Assembly: GCA_963758025.1 (NCBI GenBank)
Contig: CAVWUA010000001.1
Span: 310,001-374,000, forward strand
DNA length: 64,000 nt
Direction: 5' to 3'
Source: CAVWUA01 sp963758025
GTDB lineage: Bacteria > Planctomycetota > Planctomycetia > Isosphaerales > Isosphaeraceae
Part shown: in pieces, positions 1-9,660 of the stretch
Position numbering within the stretch: the first letter of the stretch is position 1
How the letters are laid out: the number at the start of each line of letters is the position of its first letter
The notes under the pieces: generated by a model
The model's input: only the letters and a program-made list of their open reading frames with translations
Told to the model about the DNA's origin: nothing
The model's database searches: none
Program-made: the position numbers and the translations under genes

Positions 1-168
1 GTTGGTGCTGACGGGCGCGTCGACTTGATCGGTGTGGAAGGTCCGATGCATCTCATCCTCCTGCGCGATCGGGGTGGGTGGTATTATCTTCCCGATCGCG
101 TGACGATGGATCTTCAACCGCTAGACGAGACCTTGTTCCACCGACTCGCCGAAGCCTTCTTGCGATGA
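1..168 (+). CDS. C-terminal fragment of unknown protein
   Basis: The window opens inside a reading frame that stays open from base 1 to a TGA at 166-168, giving the last 55 residues of a protein. The end reads LFHRLAEAFLR and has a WYYLP stretch. I do not recognise the family. Its stop codon overlaps the ATG of the next gene (ATGA), so the two are very likely translated together. Codon positions are GC-rich and the frame runs straight into the next start, which is why I take it as real despite its size. Its role may be tied to that of the HEPN protein that follows. Confidence 0.6.
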   Translation, partial: VGADGRVDLIGVEGPMHLILLRDRGGWYYLPDRVTMDLQPLDETLFHRLAEAFLR

Positions 169-686
169 GCAACCCTCTTGATCCGATCATGGAATGGAAT
201 GTGGTTGCTCTCGATAGTATGCGGGTTGCCGATCGCGTCTTGAACAAGGGCCTTCGGGATGCCGTTCTACCGAAGCACACGTTCTACGGTGATCCGGTCG
301 ATTCGAGCCGGCGGAGAATCGAGGCCGCGAAAACGCAGGTCGCCGATCTGGTCGTCTTGAGTCTCGTTGCCACGTTCGAGCGAACCCTTCGCGATCATCT
401 GGCCGGGCTATCCAGACTCTCCCCTCCCGCGTCCGACGAAGTTGACGATGGCCTACGACGACAAATCCTCGCGGATCTGGAATACTGGAAGATGGCGGAA
501 GAAGTCCTGCCCCTTTTCTCTGGAAAAGTCGATGGGAAGACGATCGGACAGGTCAAGCAGACGATTGATTACCGGAACTGGGTAGCCCACGGCAGGTCCT
601 CCCAACGACCGCCGAAATCGAACGTAGTCCCCCAATTCGCTTACAAGACCTTGACGGACTTCCTCACGCAAGCCGGCTTGATCTAA
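165..686 (+). CDS. HEPN-domain protein, possible RNase or toxin
   Basis: A helix-rich protein of 173 residues. Near the C-terminus it carries RNWVAHGR (Arg137, Asn138, His142), which fits the R-x4-6-H signature of HEPN domains. In active members that motif is the metal-independent RNase centre. The ATG at 165 overlaps the TGA of the upstream gene by four bases and I prefer it to the in-frame ATG at 78, which would run deep into that gene. HEPN proteins often sit in two-gene toxin-antitoxin or defence modules, and the coupled upstream partner fits that pattern. Non-catalytic HEPN scaffold proteins also exist, so RNase activity is an inference. There is no nucleotidyltransferase (MNT) gene in view. 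Confidence 0.6.
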   Translation: MSNPLDPIMEWNVVALDSMRVADRVLNKGLRDAVLPKHTFYGDPVDSSRRRIEAAKTQVADLVVLSLVATFERTLRDHLAGLSRLSPPASDEVDDGLRRQILADLEYWKMAEEVLPLFSGKVDGKTIGQVKQTIDYRNWVAHGRSSQRPPKSNVVPQFAYKTLTDFLTQAGLI

Positions 687-737
687 TGGCCGGGCGGCGA
701 GCCGTGTCCGCAATTCAAAGATGAACCAGCTCCGCTC

Positions 738-2665
738 ATGATCCTCCTTTCCGCCAGTGGCCTTGGCCGACAGTATTCCGGCGATCCGATCTTCAATGAC
801 CTGGCGTTCGAGATCCGCGCCGGGGAACGCATCGGCCTGGTCGGCACGAACGGGGCGGGCAAGACGACCTTGATGCGTCTGCTCTCCGGCCACGACCAGC
901 CGGACTACGGCCACCTGCACCGACGCCCCGGTGTTCGGATCAGTCTTCTGCGTCAGGAGCCGGACTTTCAACCCGATCAGACTCTGGTGGACGTCGCGCG
1001 CTCCGGGCTGGCCTCGCTCGTCGATCTTCAGCAGGAGCTGGAGGAAGCGGCCCGTGAGATGGCCGAGGCCGATGACAACCTCGACCGCGAGCGCGCCACG
1101 CGGCGTTACGCCGACCTGCAAGACCGCATCGAGCACCAGGACGCGTACTCGATCGAGCACCGCGTCGAGGAAGTTCTCGGCGGCCTGGGGTTCGGCCCCG
1201 GCGATTTCCAGAGGCCCGCGCGCACGTTCTCCGGCGGGCAGCAGTCGCGGTTGATGCTCGCCAAGCTGCTGCTGGAAAGTCCCGATGTGATGTTGCTCGA
1301 CGAGCCGTCGAACCACCTCGACATCGCCACGACCGAGTGGCTCGAAGCGTATCTGTCACGGCAGCCGGTGGCGATGATTATCGTCAGCCACGACCGCTAC
1401 TTCCTCGACGCCACCGTCACCAAGATCTGGGAGTTGCATCAAGGGAAGATCACCGCCTATCCCGGCAACTACACCAAGTACTGGAAGCTCCGCCAGGAGC
1501 GGGCGGAGGTCCTTCAGAAACAGGCGGAGAAGCAGCAGGAGCAAATCGCCGACCTGGAAGGTTACATCCGCAAATATGGCGCGGGGCAGCGGGCCAAGCA
1601 GGCTCACGATCGGGAGAAGAAACTGGCGAGGATCGAGCGTGTCGAGACAATCCACGATATCCACGGCCCGCCGATGGGCTTCGACGAGGTGGATCGCTCC
1701 GGTGATATCGTGATCGAGGCCCACAAGCTGGCCAAGGCGTATGACAAGCCCCTCTTCAACGACGTCAACCTCTCCATCCTCCGAGGCCAGTGCATCGGCG
1801 TGATGGGGCCTAACGGCGCGGGGAAGACCACGCTGCTGAGGTGCCTGATCGGCCGCGCCAAGCCCGACGCCGGCGAGGTGAAGCTGGGCCACAAGGTCCA
1901 GATCGGTTACTACGATCAGGGGCTCGAATCGCTTCCCCCGAGACCACCGTCATCCGCGCGGTCTGGCCGCACGACGAGCACCCCGACTGGGTCGAGCAGG
2001 ACGTTCGCGGCCTTCTCGCCCGATTCGGGCTCGGCGGCGAGATGGTCTTCCAGACGGTCGGCAAACTCTCCGGTGGAGAGAAGGGGAAGGCGGCCCTGGC
2101 CCGTCTGGCCGCCACGAACGCTAACGTGCTGGTCATGGACGAGCCGACGAACCACCTCGACATCTGGTCGTGCGAGTCTCTCGAAAAGTCGATCCAGGAC
2201 TTCGAAGGCACGGTGATGGTCGTCAGCCACGACCGCTACTTCCTGAACCAGGTTGCCGACCGGCTGATCGTCGTCGCGGACGGTCGGGCGAAGGTCATCG
2301 AGGGGGATTACGAGACCTATCAGCGCCTGGCGAAGCAAGAGGCCGAGGCGGCCCAGAAAAAGGCCGCCGCCGCGCAGGCCCGTGCCGTGACCAGCGCGGG
2401 GGATGGTTCCTCCTCGGCCAAGGGATCGACCACGACCCCCGAGCGCCGACGCCGCAAGTTCCCCTACCGCAAGCCCGACGACATCGAGCGCGAGATCGCC
2501 CGGACCGAGTCCGAGGTGGCCGAACTGGAACAGGCCCTCGGCGATCCCGACACCTACCGCGATGCGGACACGGCCCGGATCACGCAGGAACGCTACGACA
2601 CGCTCAAGCAGGGTCTGTCCCAGCTTTATGAACACTGGGAAGAAGCGCTCGAATTGAACACGTGA
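738..2665 (+). CDS. ABC-F family ATPase (Uup/EttA-like), one frame break
   Basis: A soluble protein of about 642 residues with two ATP-binding cassettes and no membrane segments, the layout of ABC-F ribosome-associated factors. The first Walker A (GTNGAGKTT) lies near residue 36, with signature FSGGQQS and Walker B VMLLDEPSNHLD. The second cassette has GPNGAGKTT, LSGGEKG and VLVMDEPTNHLD. An Arg/Lys/Glu-rich linker joins the two. The C-terminal arm contains RRRRKFPYRKPDDIE and a predicted coiled coil, as in Uup. The frame breaks at the five-C run 1935-1939; adding one C restores a continuous protein. Family members act on the ribosome or in DNA-related processes, and the exact paralogue cannot be fixed here. 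Confidence 0.9.
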
Positions 2666-2784
2666 GGCGTTTTCGCCGTTGAGGCTTCCCGGCCGATCGG
2701 TCTTGCGGAGATCCGGCGGGTCAGTACACTGTCGCGACGATAGTCCCTTCTTCTGTTCGCTGACCGGATCGGCAAGGAGGCCCG

Positions 2785-3558
2785 ATGTCCCAGGCCGCGG
2801 CGATGACGTTCCGCCCGGGTACGCTCGACGAGACGATCTTTAATTGCATCAACCTTTACAACGAGTATCGTCTGCCGGACACCTTCGCGCCGGATGACGT
2901 GCTCATTGATATTGGCATGCACATCGGCAGCTTCTCCTATGCGGCCCTGACCCGGGGCGCGGGACGGGTGTATGGCTTCGAGGCCGAACCGTCGAATTTC
3001 GCGTGCGCGGCGCGAAATCTGAGCGCCTTCGGCGATCGGGCGCGCATCGCTCACAAGGCGGTCTGGCGTTCCGACCGGAAGGTCAAGACCCTGAACATCG
3101 GCCACTCCAACGATACCGAGAACACCGGCGGTGGCAACGTGTTCTGGTCGAAGGGGGGCCATGACGTCGCGGCCATCGCCTTCGACGACGTGGTTCGTGA
3201 CGCCACCGAGAAAGGCCGTCGGCGCATCCGCTTGCTCAAGATCGACTGCGAGACCGCGGAGTTCCCGATTCTGCTCACCTCGCGCACCCTGCACCGGATC
3301 GACCAGATCGCCGGCGAGTACCACGAGTGCCAGGGGGCCTACGACAAGAACCCGATCCCCGATCATGCCCGGATCGCGGGCGTGGATCGCTTCACGATCC
3401 AGGTTCTCGCCGATCACCTGCGACGCGAAGGGTTCGAGGTGACGCACGAACGGTTGCGGGTGAACGATCAGGACACGAACATCGGAACCTTCTTCGCAAC
3501 GCGAACGGCGGAGCCCAAACGCCCGCGCCTTTCGGTGTTCTGGCCGCTCCGACGGTGA
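2785..3558 (+). CDS. FkbM-family methyltransferase
   Basis: An intact 257-residue SAM-dependent methyltransferase. Motif I reads LIDIGMHIGSFSYAAL, followed by the acidic strand end VYGFEAEPSNF and the FkbM-type LLKIDCETAEF (usually K-x-D-x-E-G-x-E). It has no signal peptide and should be cytoplasmic. The start is well supported: AAGGAGG at 2774-2780 lies four bases before the ATG. FkbM enzymes usually O-methylate sugars or polyketides. Here it opens a run of glycosyltransferase genes, so methylation of an exported glycan or its precursor is the likely role. It converges on the GT4 gene across a repeat-bearing gap. Confidence 0.85.
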   Translation: MSQAAAMTFRPGTLDETIFNCINLYNEYRLPDTFAPDDVLIDIGMHIGSFSYAALTRGAGRVYGFEAEPSNFACAARNLSAFGDRARIAHKAVWRSDRKVKTLNIGHSNDTENTGGGNVFWSKGGHDVAAIAFDDVVRDATEKGRRRIRLLKIDCETAEFPILLTSRTLHRIDQIAGEYHECQGAYDKNPIPDHARIAGVDRFTIQVLADHLRREGFEVTHERLRVNDQDTNIGTFFATRTAEPKRPRLSVFWPLRR

Positions 3559-3592
3559 GATGCGTGAGAGGGTGGAGGTTGTAGTCAGCTGA

Positions 3593-3694
3593 CAGATTCC
3601 AGATGGCAGATTCCAGATGGCAGGGAAAAGACGGTAAAGAATCGTCTGCCAGAGCTCTATTATCTGTTATCAGGAATCTGTCATCTGAAATCTC
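3593..3694. repeat. Direct and inverted repeat between convergent genes
   Basis: A 14-base unit, CAGATTCCAGATGG, occurs twice head to tail at 3593-3606 and 3607-3620. A near-inverted copy lies at 3673-3694 (19 of 22 bases complementary to 3593-3614), so the region can fold into a long hairpin with a loop of about 58 bases. It fills the gap between the FkbM stop (3558) and the GT4 stop (3699). It may act as a two-way terminator or be a member of a dispersed repeat family. A related CAGATTCCAG hairpin occurs at 28712-28791. Confidence 0.6.
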
Positions 3695-3698
3695 TGAT

Positions 3699-5018
3699 CT
3701 AAAATCCTTTGCCCGCGATCTCACGTCCGCGTTCTACCGATGCGACAACTCCGCGTCTTGCCCTCGGGCCGATCGTCCCGGACGGCTGAAGTAACTCGTG
3801 CAGGCGGGCGTTGAGCGTGGCGAAGCGGTCGTCCCACGTGCCTTCCGATTCCACCCGCCGCCTCCCGGTCTCACCCAGGCGACGCGCGAGAGGCTGGTCG
3901 TCAAGCAGGCGCCGGATCGCTCCCGTCAGACAATCCAGGTCGCCGAACGGGACGAGCAGGCCCGTCTTCTCGTGCTCGACGACCTCGGTCACGCCACCGG
4001 CGGACGCGGCAACCACCGGCAGGCCGTTCGCCCATGCCTCCAGGAAGACGATGCCGAACGAGTCCGTGCGCGAGGGCATGGCGAAGACGTTCAAGGCGTC
4101 GTAGAAGTCGGGCACGTCCTCCTTCGGCAAGGGGCCGAGCACCGAGAGCCATCGCGACGCCGACGCGGGAAGGCCCGCGACAAACGATTCGAAATCGGGC
4201 GACGGCGCACCGGCCAGGACGAGCCGGACGAGCGAATGCTCATCACGCCCATCGTTAATTCGTTGCAAGGCGCGAACGAGATCGACCGTTCCCTTGTTGG
4301 GATCGAGGGCCCCGAGTTGTCCGACAACCGGCCGGTTTTGAGGAATGCCCAGGCGGGTGCGGAGCCGCATTCCCTCGCCACCGGTCACTTCCGATCGCTC
4401 GATCCCCATCGGCAGGGTCAGAAGCCGTTCACGGGGGACGCCCCAGCCCTCGACGACGCGCGATTCCAGTGATGTCGGACTGACGACCAGGTTCGCCTCT
4501 CGCAGCAGGCGGATCTGGTGCGGGCGCGTGTAGTGGCGGCTCACGGCGTCGCCGGGCGTGGACAGGTGCAGGAACGGCGTGAGGATCAGGGGGGCTCCCG
4601 CCGCCCTCGCCGTTCGCAAGGCGGCGTAGGAGAAGATGGTGAACGGGAAGCCGACCGCGAAGACGGCGTCGTAATCGCCCCGAACGTGCTCGATCGCCGG
4701 GATCATCGGCATGTAGGATTCCCAGCGACAGCGCGTGGGGAAATGCGGCACGTAGCTCAGGAGCCGACCGACGTAGCGCTGGCCGGGAAAGTGCCGCACC
4801 GCGAACCGCCGGACCCGCGCTCCATCCACAACGGATTCGGCGGGCGCGTCAACCCGTCGGCGTTTGGGATCGGTGAAGTACCAGAGTTCGTGCGCATCGC
4901 TGGTGAAAACGTCCGCCTGGATACCCATCGCGACGAACCGGCGGACCATCGCCCGCCCGTAGGTTTCGGCACCGCCAATACAAGGATCATATCGGTGCGT
5001 GAACCAGGCGATTCGCAT
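3699..5018 (-). CDS. GT4 family glycosyltransferase
   Basis: An intact 439-residue GT-B fold enzyme. The N-terminal domain begins with MRIAWFTHRYDPCIGGAETY, the glycine-rich GGAE loop typical of GT4. The C-terminal nucleotide-sugar domain has GQLGALDPNKGTVDLVRAL and the region TDSFGIVFLEAWANG, equivalent to the E-x7-E motif with Asp in place of the first Glu. No membrane segment is seen, so it should be a cytoplasmic or peripheral retaining transferase. It ends with a basic tail. It lies 50 bases downstream of the polytopic protein gene on the same strand, in the glycan cluster. Donor and acceptor are unknown. Confidence 0.88.
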   Translation of the reverse strand: MRIAWFTHRYDPCIGGAETYGRAMVRRFVAMGIQADVFTSDAHELWYFTDPKRRRVDAPAESVVDGARVRRFAVRHFPGQRYVGRLLSYVPHFPTRCRWESYMPMIPAIEHVRGDYDAVFAVGFPFTIFSYAALRTARAAGAPLILTPFLHLSTPGDAVSRHYTRPHQIRLLREANLVVSPTSLESRVVEGWGVPRERLLTLPMGIERSEVTGGEGMRLRTRLGIPQNRPVVGQLGALDPNKGTVDLVRALQRINDGRDEHSLVRLVLAGAPSPDFESFVAGLPASASRWLSVLGPLPKEDVPDFYDALNVFAMPSRTDSFGIVFLEAWANGLPVVAASAGGVTEVVEHEKTGLLVPFGDLDCLTGAIRRLLDDQPLARRLGETGRRRVESEGTWDDRFATLNARLHELLQPSGTIGPRARRGVVASVERGREIAGKGF

Positions 5019-5068
5019 GAAGGATTCCTTGTGGGATGCCAGAACCGCGCCGCGGATCTGGACTGGAT

Positions 5069-7295
5069 CTATTGCTTGATCGTTTCTGGGTTCTCGTCCT
5101 GGGCGAGATCCACCCGCGCATTTCGGGCTGGTTTCAGTCGCACACGGGAGACGAAGAAATGATCTTTCCTCGACGCGTTGGATGAGGCTCCCTGAATGTC
5201 AAGACGCAACTCGTGCAAGCCGGGAGGTAAGCTGATGGGCGGACTATTGTACGAGAGCGGGAGCCCCGGAGTGACGTTCCAGTGTGCCAGCACCTCCGCG
5301 CCACGATGAAGTTCGACGGTCTGGGGGCGTCGGTTCGCCGTGGCCTGCACGCGAATCCGGAACGGTGGGGCATGTTCCGGAACGAAGACCGAGAGCGTCG
5401 CGTCATCGTTCACCACACAGAGGGCACGCTCGTACCAGTACACGCGCTCTCGCCAGCCATCGGTGCAAAGCAGCACGGTCCGCGAGGGCTTGGGCAGCAG
5501 CTCGCGGTCATAAACAATGGTTCGCTCATCCTCGTAGATTTTGGCTGGCTGGAAATGGGCCTTGAGACGTTCAAGATGCACCGCGTGTTCGGGAAACGCG
5601 CATCGGACTTTGATGGAGAACGACGTAGCGTAAGCCATGAACTTTGAGGTAGATCCAGGCATAGTCATCAAAAGAAACGTCACGCAGAACGTCATACGAT
5701 TCATGCTGTGAGTTCGCCAGATAGTTCGCATCCGCCAGCTTGAAGGCGCTGAATGGCGAGTTCCAGGACATCAAATCGTCATAGATCGTGTTGGGAAAAG
5801 CCGTATAGCCCGCGGAGGTACGTCCTTCGTGTCGCGACTGCCAGTAAGCACACGCCGCGGCCAGATGATAGTTGGCGGCGGAGTGTGGGGCCTGGGGAAT
5901 GTCGTGGAACGTCGCCGCCGGATCGCGCTGGCGGACCCACGCATAGCACGCGGGCATCTCGGGAAGTTCCATGTTGAGGTAAGGCACCATGGCCAGGTCG
6001 GCGACAGCCAGGACCGTGACCGCGACCAGTACGGCCGCGCGCCACCTCCGATCAGGCAAGCGGCCGAGCAGGTGTTTCAGCCCGGCCGCCATCAAAATCG
6101 AGGCGCAGACGCTCGCGAACAAACAGAACCGGGCAGGAACGCGGATCAGGTGAAAGGGCAAGAAATGATCGCGCAACCATCCGGCGGGAAGCCCGACCCG
6201 ATGAGTCCCGATCTCGCAATTCGAACCGAGTGACAGCACTACGAGAACCACGAGTGTTGTCCACCAGAAGCCCGCCTGTTTCAGCGTCACACGTTTCCCG
6301 AGGGCGTACAGCAACAGCGCGAGTGTGACCACTCCGAGATACGGCATGATCTGACCGGGAAATCTCGCCTGGAGTGTCCAGTGCCCCGATAAGAGCCTCC
6401 CCAGCGGATGCAACGGTGTCGGAAGCAGATATCCCTGAAAGGCGGCCCCAAACAGGTCGAATTCTCCCCGAGATCGCGTCAGAGCGTATCCATTCGTGAT
6501 GGCCCATAATTGATTGGCGAACAGCAGCAGGAGCCCTGGAAGGGTCAGCGCGACGAACACGACAAACCACGCAAGGCGACTTCTCAGCCAGGTCCAGTCT
6601 CCTTGCCGCCACGCTCCAACGGCCTGCCAGACCACGTACAGGGTCGCGGGGAAGACCCCGAAGACGACGAAATACGGAGCGCTCATCGCCAGGAGGAGAT
6701 AGGTTCCAACCGCTCCGAGCAGCCGACGTCGGGTCGGGTGATCCACGAAGTGCATCCAGGCCAACACGAACAGCGGAAACCAGCCGACCGTGATCTGCTC
6801 CAGCTCGGAGTGGGCAAAGCTTAACATCGACCCGCCGATCATGACCGTCAGGCCCGCCACGAAGGCACAGCCGCGATCGCGGACCATCTGCCACGCGAGC
6901 AGGAACGTTCCCATCCCCGTCAATAAAAAGGAGGAAATCCAGATAATATTATAACAAAGAATGTCGTTATCGATAACCAGGGACAATGGCACGAACAGCA
7001 GCGACTGAAATTGCAAAGGGGGAAGGTTGCCCAGCGGAGCACCGACGGGGTATTGCAGGTCAGGACAGCGAAACGGCGAACGGCCTTCGAGCAGACACGT
7101 CCGGTACCAACGCATGGTGTAGATATGAGCGACCGGATCGACCTGGCTCGGCAGGTGGGTTTGAAGCGAAAGGACTCTCGGATACGTGGCGATCGTCAAC
7201 GCGATCGTGTAAAGGATCAGGACGACGGTCAGGGTCCGCCATCCTGGAAACCAGGGGCCTTCGGTCTGGTTGTCGAGTGCCTTCGTGTCGTCCAT
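5069..7295 (-). CDS. Polytopic membrane protein, GT-C-like paralogue 1, one frame break
   Basis: About 742 residues. After a short N-terminus there are roughly ten hydrophobic segments up to residue 450, then a soluble C-terminal part rich in beta strands. A first-loop block with DPVAHIYTMRWYRTC and YPVGAPLGN is shared with the next two genes. An acidic residue in the first loop is typical of GT-C glycosyltransferases that use polyprenyl-phosphate sugars, so that role is inferred. The frame breaks near 5594-5596: the protein passes from VVLHQSPMRV directly to PEHAVHLERLK in another frame, matching the neighbouring paralogue without a gap. The start at 7295 has GAGGA just upstream. Confidence 0.75.
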
Positions 7296-7337
7296 CAATT
7301 CCTCGCAACCTGCGGGTTTGGACTCTCGTGGGGGCGA

Positions 7338-9590
7338 TCAACGGGTCGCGTCGTGATGGTCATCCGGCTGCGTGGCGAGTTGCGGCGGTCGGTCCTCGGT
7401 CGGCTCCAGGCTCAGGCCCGTGGCGAGCAGGCTGATGCGCGTAAGATCGCCTTCGAACGGCGGAGGTGCCTTGGAAGGAAGTTTGTCGTCGCCGTCGCTG
7501 GAGAGCGTCAATTCCTGGAGACCTTGTGGAAGCGACAACGGGGGACTGAGGAACGTTTGCGGATCTTCGGGTCGGATGGTCCAGGAAGCCACCTCCGCGC
7601 CCCCTTCCAGAAGCCGCACCGTGCGCGGATGCTTGTAGGCCGATGCCTCCAGGCGAAGCCGGAGGGGCCGCTCCGGTGTCGGGTTATAGACGACCAGCCG
7701 GGCCGTCTTCAGCAACGTACTCGTGTAGCGATTTCGCCAGGCGAATCGGTGCCGCCAGCCTTCCGTGGAGAGTACCACGGGGTGGCGGGGCGGCTGGAGG
7801 CGCAAGCGGTCGTAAACGACGGTTTCCTCATCTTCCATCACCTTCGCGGGGGCCAGCGCGGCCTTGAGACGCTCCAGGTGAATGGGCAACTCGGGGTAAG
7901 AGCCGGGCTTTTGGTGCAGGATCACGTAGTCGAACCCGTTCGCCGTGAGATACAGCCACGTGTAATCCAGGAAGGAGACGTTCTTGATCAGATCGAACGC
8001 TTCGGCGTTGGGGTTCGCCAGATAGTTCGGGTCCGCCAGCCGAAGCGCGTGGAAGGGAGAATTGGCCGAGAGCAAGCCCTCGTGCCTGGGGTTGAAGTAG
8101 GCAGTATATCCGGCCGAGGTCCGCCCGCGATGAATGGATTGCCAGTACGTACAGGCCGCGGGAAGATGATAGCCCGCGTTGAACTGAGGCGCTTCCAGAA
8201 AGGTCGCGTCGGGATCGCGCTCCAGAATCGCACGATAGCACGAAGGTGGTTCGGGAAGAGATTTCGCGACACCGAACGGCACCGTCGAGAGGTCCACCAG
8301 GGCCACGAGGGTCAAGACCAGAGAAGCCCACACGCGCGATCGCACGTGGACCATCTTCGAGAGCAGATGCCGCAGACCGGCCGCCGCGATCACCGAGGCG
8401 CAAACCGCCGCGAACAGGTTGAACCGACCAGGGACGCGAAGCGGCCGGAACGCCGGGCAGTACTCGCGCAGCCAGTGCGCCGGGAGGCCGATCTGATACG
8501 GGCCGACCTGCCAGAACGCCCCCAGAGACAGCACCAGCAAGAACGCGAATGTCACCCACAGGTAGCGACCTTTCGGGAACGCCACCCGATGAAAAGCCGC
8601 GTAGGCCAGCAGAAAGAGCGTGACGACCCCCAGGTAGGAGTGGACACGGAGCACGATGCCGTCGGTCTGCTCGAACCGGGGAAGGACCTGGCAGAGCAAG
8701 TGCGGGCTTTCCGGAAAGATATAGCCCCAAAAGGATGCGGCGTATGTGTTGAATTCCTCGGTGGAACGTGTCATTGAGTAACCGTGCCCGATCGCCCAGA
8801 TCTGGCTCGAAAACAGGAGCATCAGGATGGGCAGGGTCAGCCCACTGAAGGCGGCGAACCACCCGATCCGCGCTTTGAGCCAGGTCCGGGCGCCCGAGCG
8901 TCCGGCTCGAACCATCTGCATCAGGACGTAGAGCAATGCCGGGAAGACTCCGAGGATCGCGAAATACGGCGCGCTCATCGAGAGCAGGGCATACAGGGCG
9001 ACCGCCACGCCGACGCGTCCCCACGTCGGTCGATCCACCAGCCTGAGCCAACCGACCAGGAACAGGGGGAACCAGCCAACCGTGATCTGCTCCAGTTGCT
9101 CGTGCGACCAGGAGAGCATCGGCCCGCTGAGCATGGCCAGCATGCCCGCGACGCAGGCACACCAGCGGTCGCGCAGGAGATACCACGCCAGGCAGAACGT
9201 CCCGAGGCCCGTCAACAAAAAGCTGGAGAACCAGATGAGGTTATAGCAAAGGACGTCATTATCCGTGAGGAGCGATAGAGGCAGATAAATCAGCGACTGA
9301 AAGTGCATTGGCGGCAAGTAGCCGAGCGGAGCGCCGACCGGATACTGGATCTCCGGGCAGAGAAACGGCAATCGGCCTTCGGTCAGGCAGGTCTTGTACC
9401 AGCGCATCGTCCAGAGGTGGACGAGCGGATCGACGAGATGGGGCAACCCCGTGCCGATTGACCGCACGGCCGGATAGGTCGCGACCGAGACACACCCCAC
9501 GTAGAACAGGGTGACCAGGATCATGGTCTTCCAGCCCGGGAGGCGTCGTCGCGCGGGGCTCGAAGGCTCAGGCGAGTCGTTCACATTCAA
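7338..9590 (-). CDS. Polytopic membrane protein, GT-C-like paralogue 2
   Basis: About 750 residues, intact, and collinear with its two neighbours over nearly its full length. It has the DPLVHLWTMRWYKTC block after the first membrane segment, about ten further hydrophobic segments, and a C-terminal beta-rich domain containing HLERLKAALAPAKVMEDEE. The open frame extends to an ATG at 9707, but that would overlap the upstream gene. A TTG at 9590 preceded by GAGGAG at a seven-base spacing is more likely, with a GTG at 9584 as an alternative. A GT-C-type sugar transferase or flippase-like role is inferred from topology and from the glycan cluster. No exact family is recognised. Confidence 0.75.
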   Translation of the reverse strand: MNVNDSPEPSSPARRRLPGWKTMILVTLFYVGCVSVATYPAVRSIGTGLPHLVDPLVHLWTMRWYKTCLTEGRLPFLCPEIQYPVGAPLGYLPPMHFQSLIYLPLSLLTDNDVLCYNLIWFSSFLLTGLGTFCLAWYLLRDRWCACVAGMLAMLSGPMLSWSHEQLEQITVGWFPLFLVGWLRLVDRPTWGRVGVAVALYALLSMSAPYFAILGVFPALLYVLMQMVRAGRSGARTWLKARIGWFAAFSGLTLPILMLLFSSQIWAIGHGYSMTRSTEEFNTYAASFWGYIFPESPHLLCQVLPRFEQTDGIVLRVHSYLGVVTLFLLAYAAFHRVAFPKGRYLWVTFAFLLVLSLGAFWQVGPYQIGLPAHWLREYCPAFRPLRVPGRFNLFAAVCASVIAAAGLRHLLSKMVHVRSRVWASLVLTLVALVDLSTVPFGVAKSLPEPPSCYRAILERDPDATFLEAPQFNAGYHLPAACTYWQSIHRGRTSAGYTAYFNPRHEGLLSANSPFHALRLADPNYLANPNAEAFDLIKNVSFLDYTWLYLTANGFDYVILHQKPGSYPELPIHLERLKAALAPAKVMEDEETVVYDRLRLQPPRHPVVLSTEGWRHRFAWRNRYTSTLLKTARLVVYNPTPERPLRLRLEASAYKHPRTVRLLEGGAEVASWTIRPEDPQTFLSPPLSLPQGLQELTLSSDGDDKLPSKAPPPFEGDLTRISLLATGLSLEPTEDRPPQLATQPDDHHDATR

Positions 9591-9660
9591 CGCACTTCTC
9601 CTCGCGAGACGGTGATCCTGAGGCTCTCGATGTTGTGCGGCGAGAGATGGAGGCGACTTC

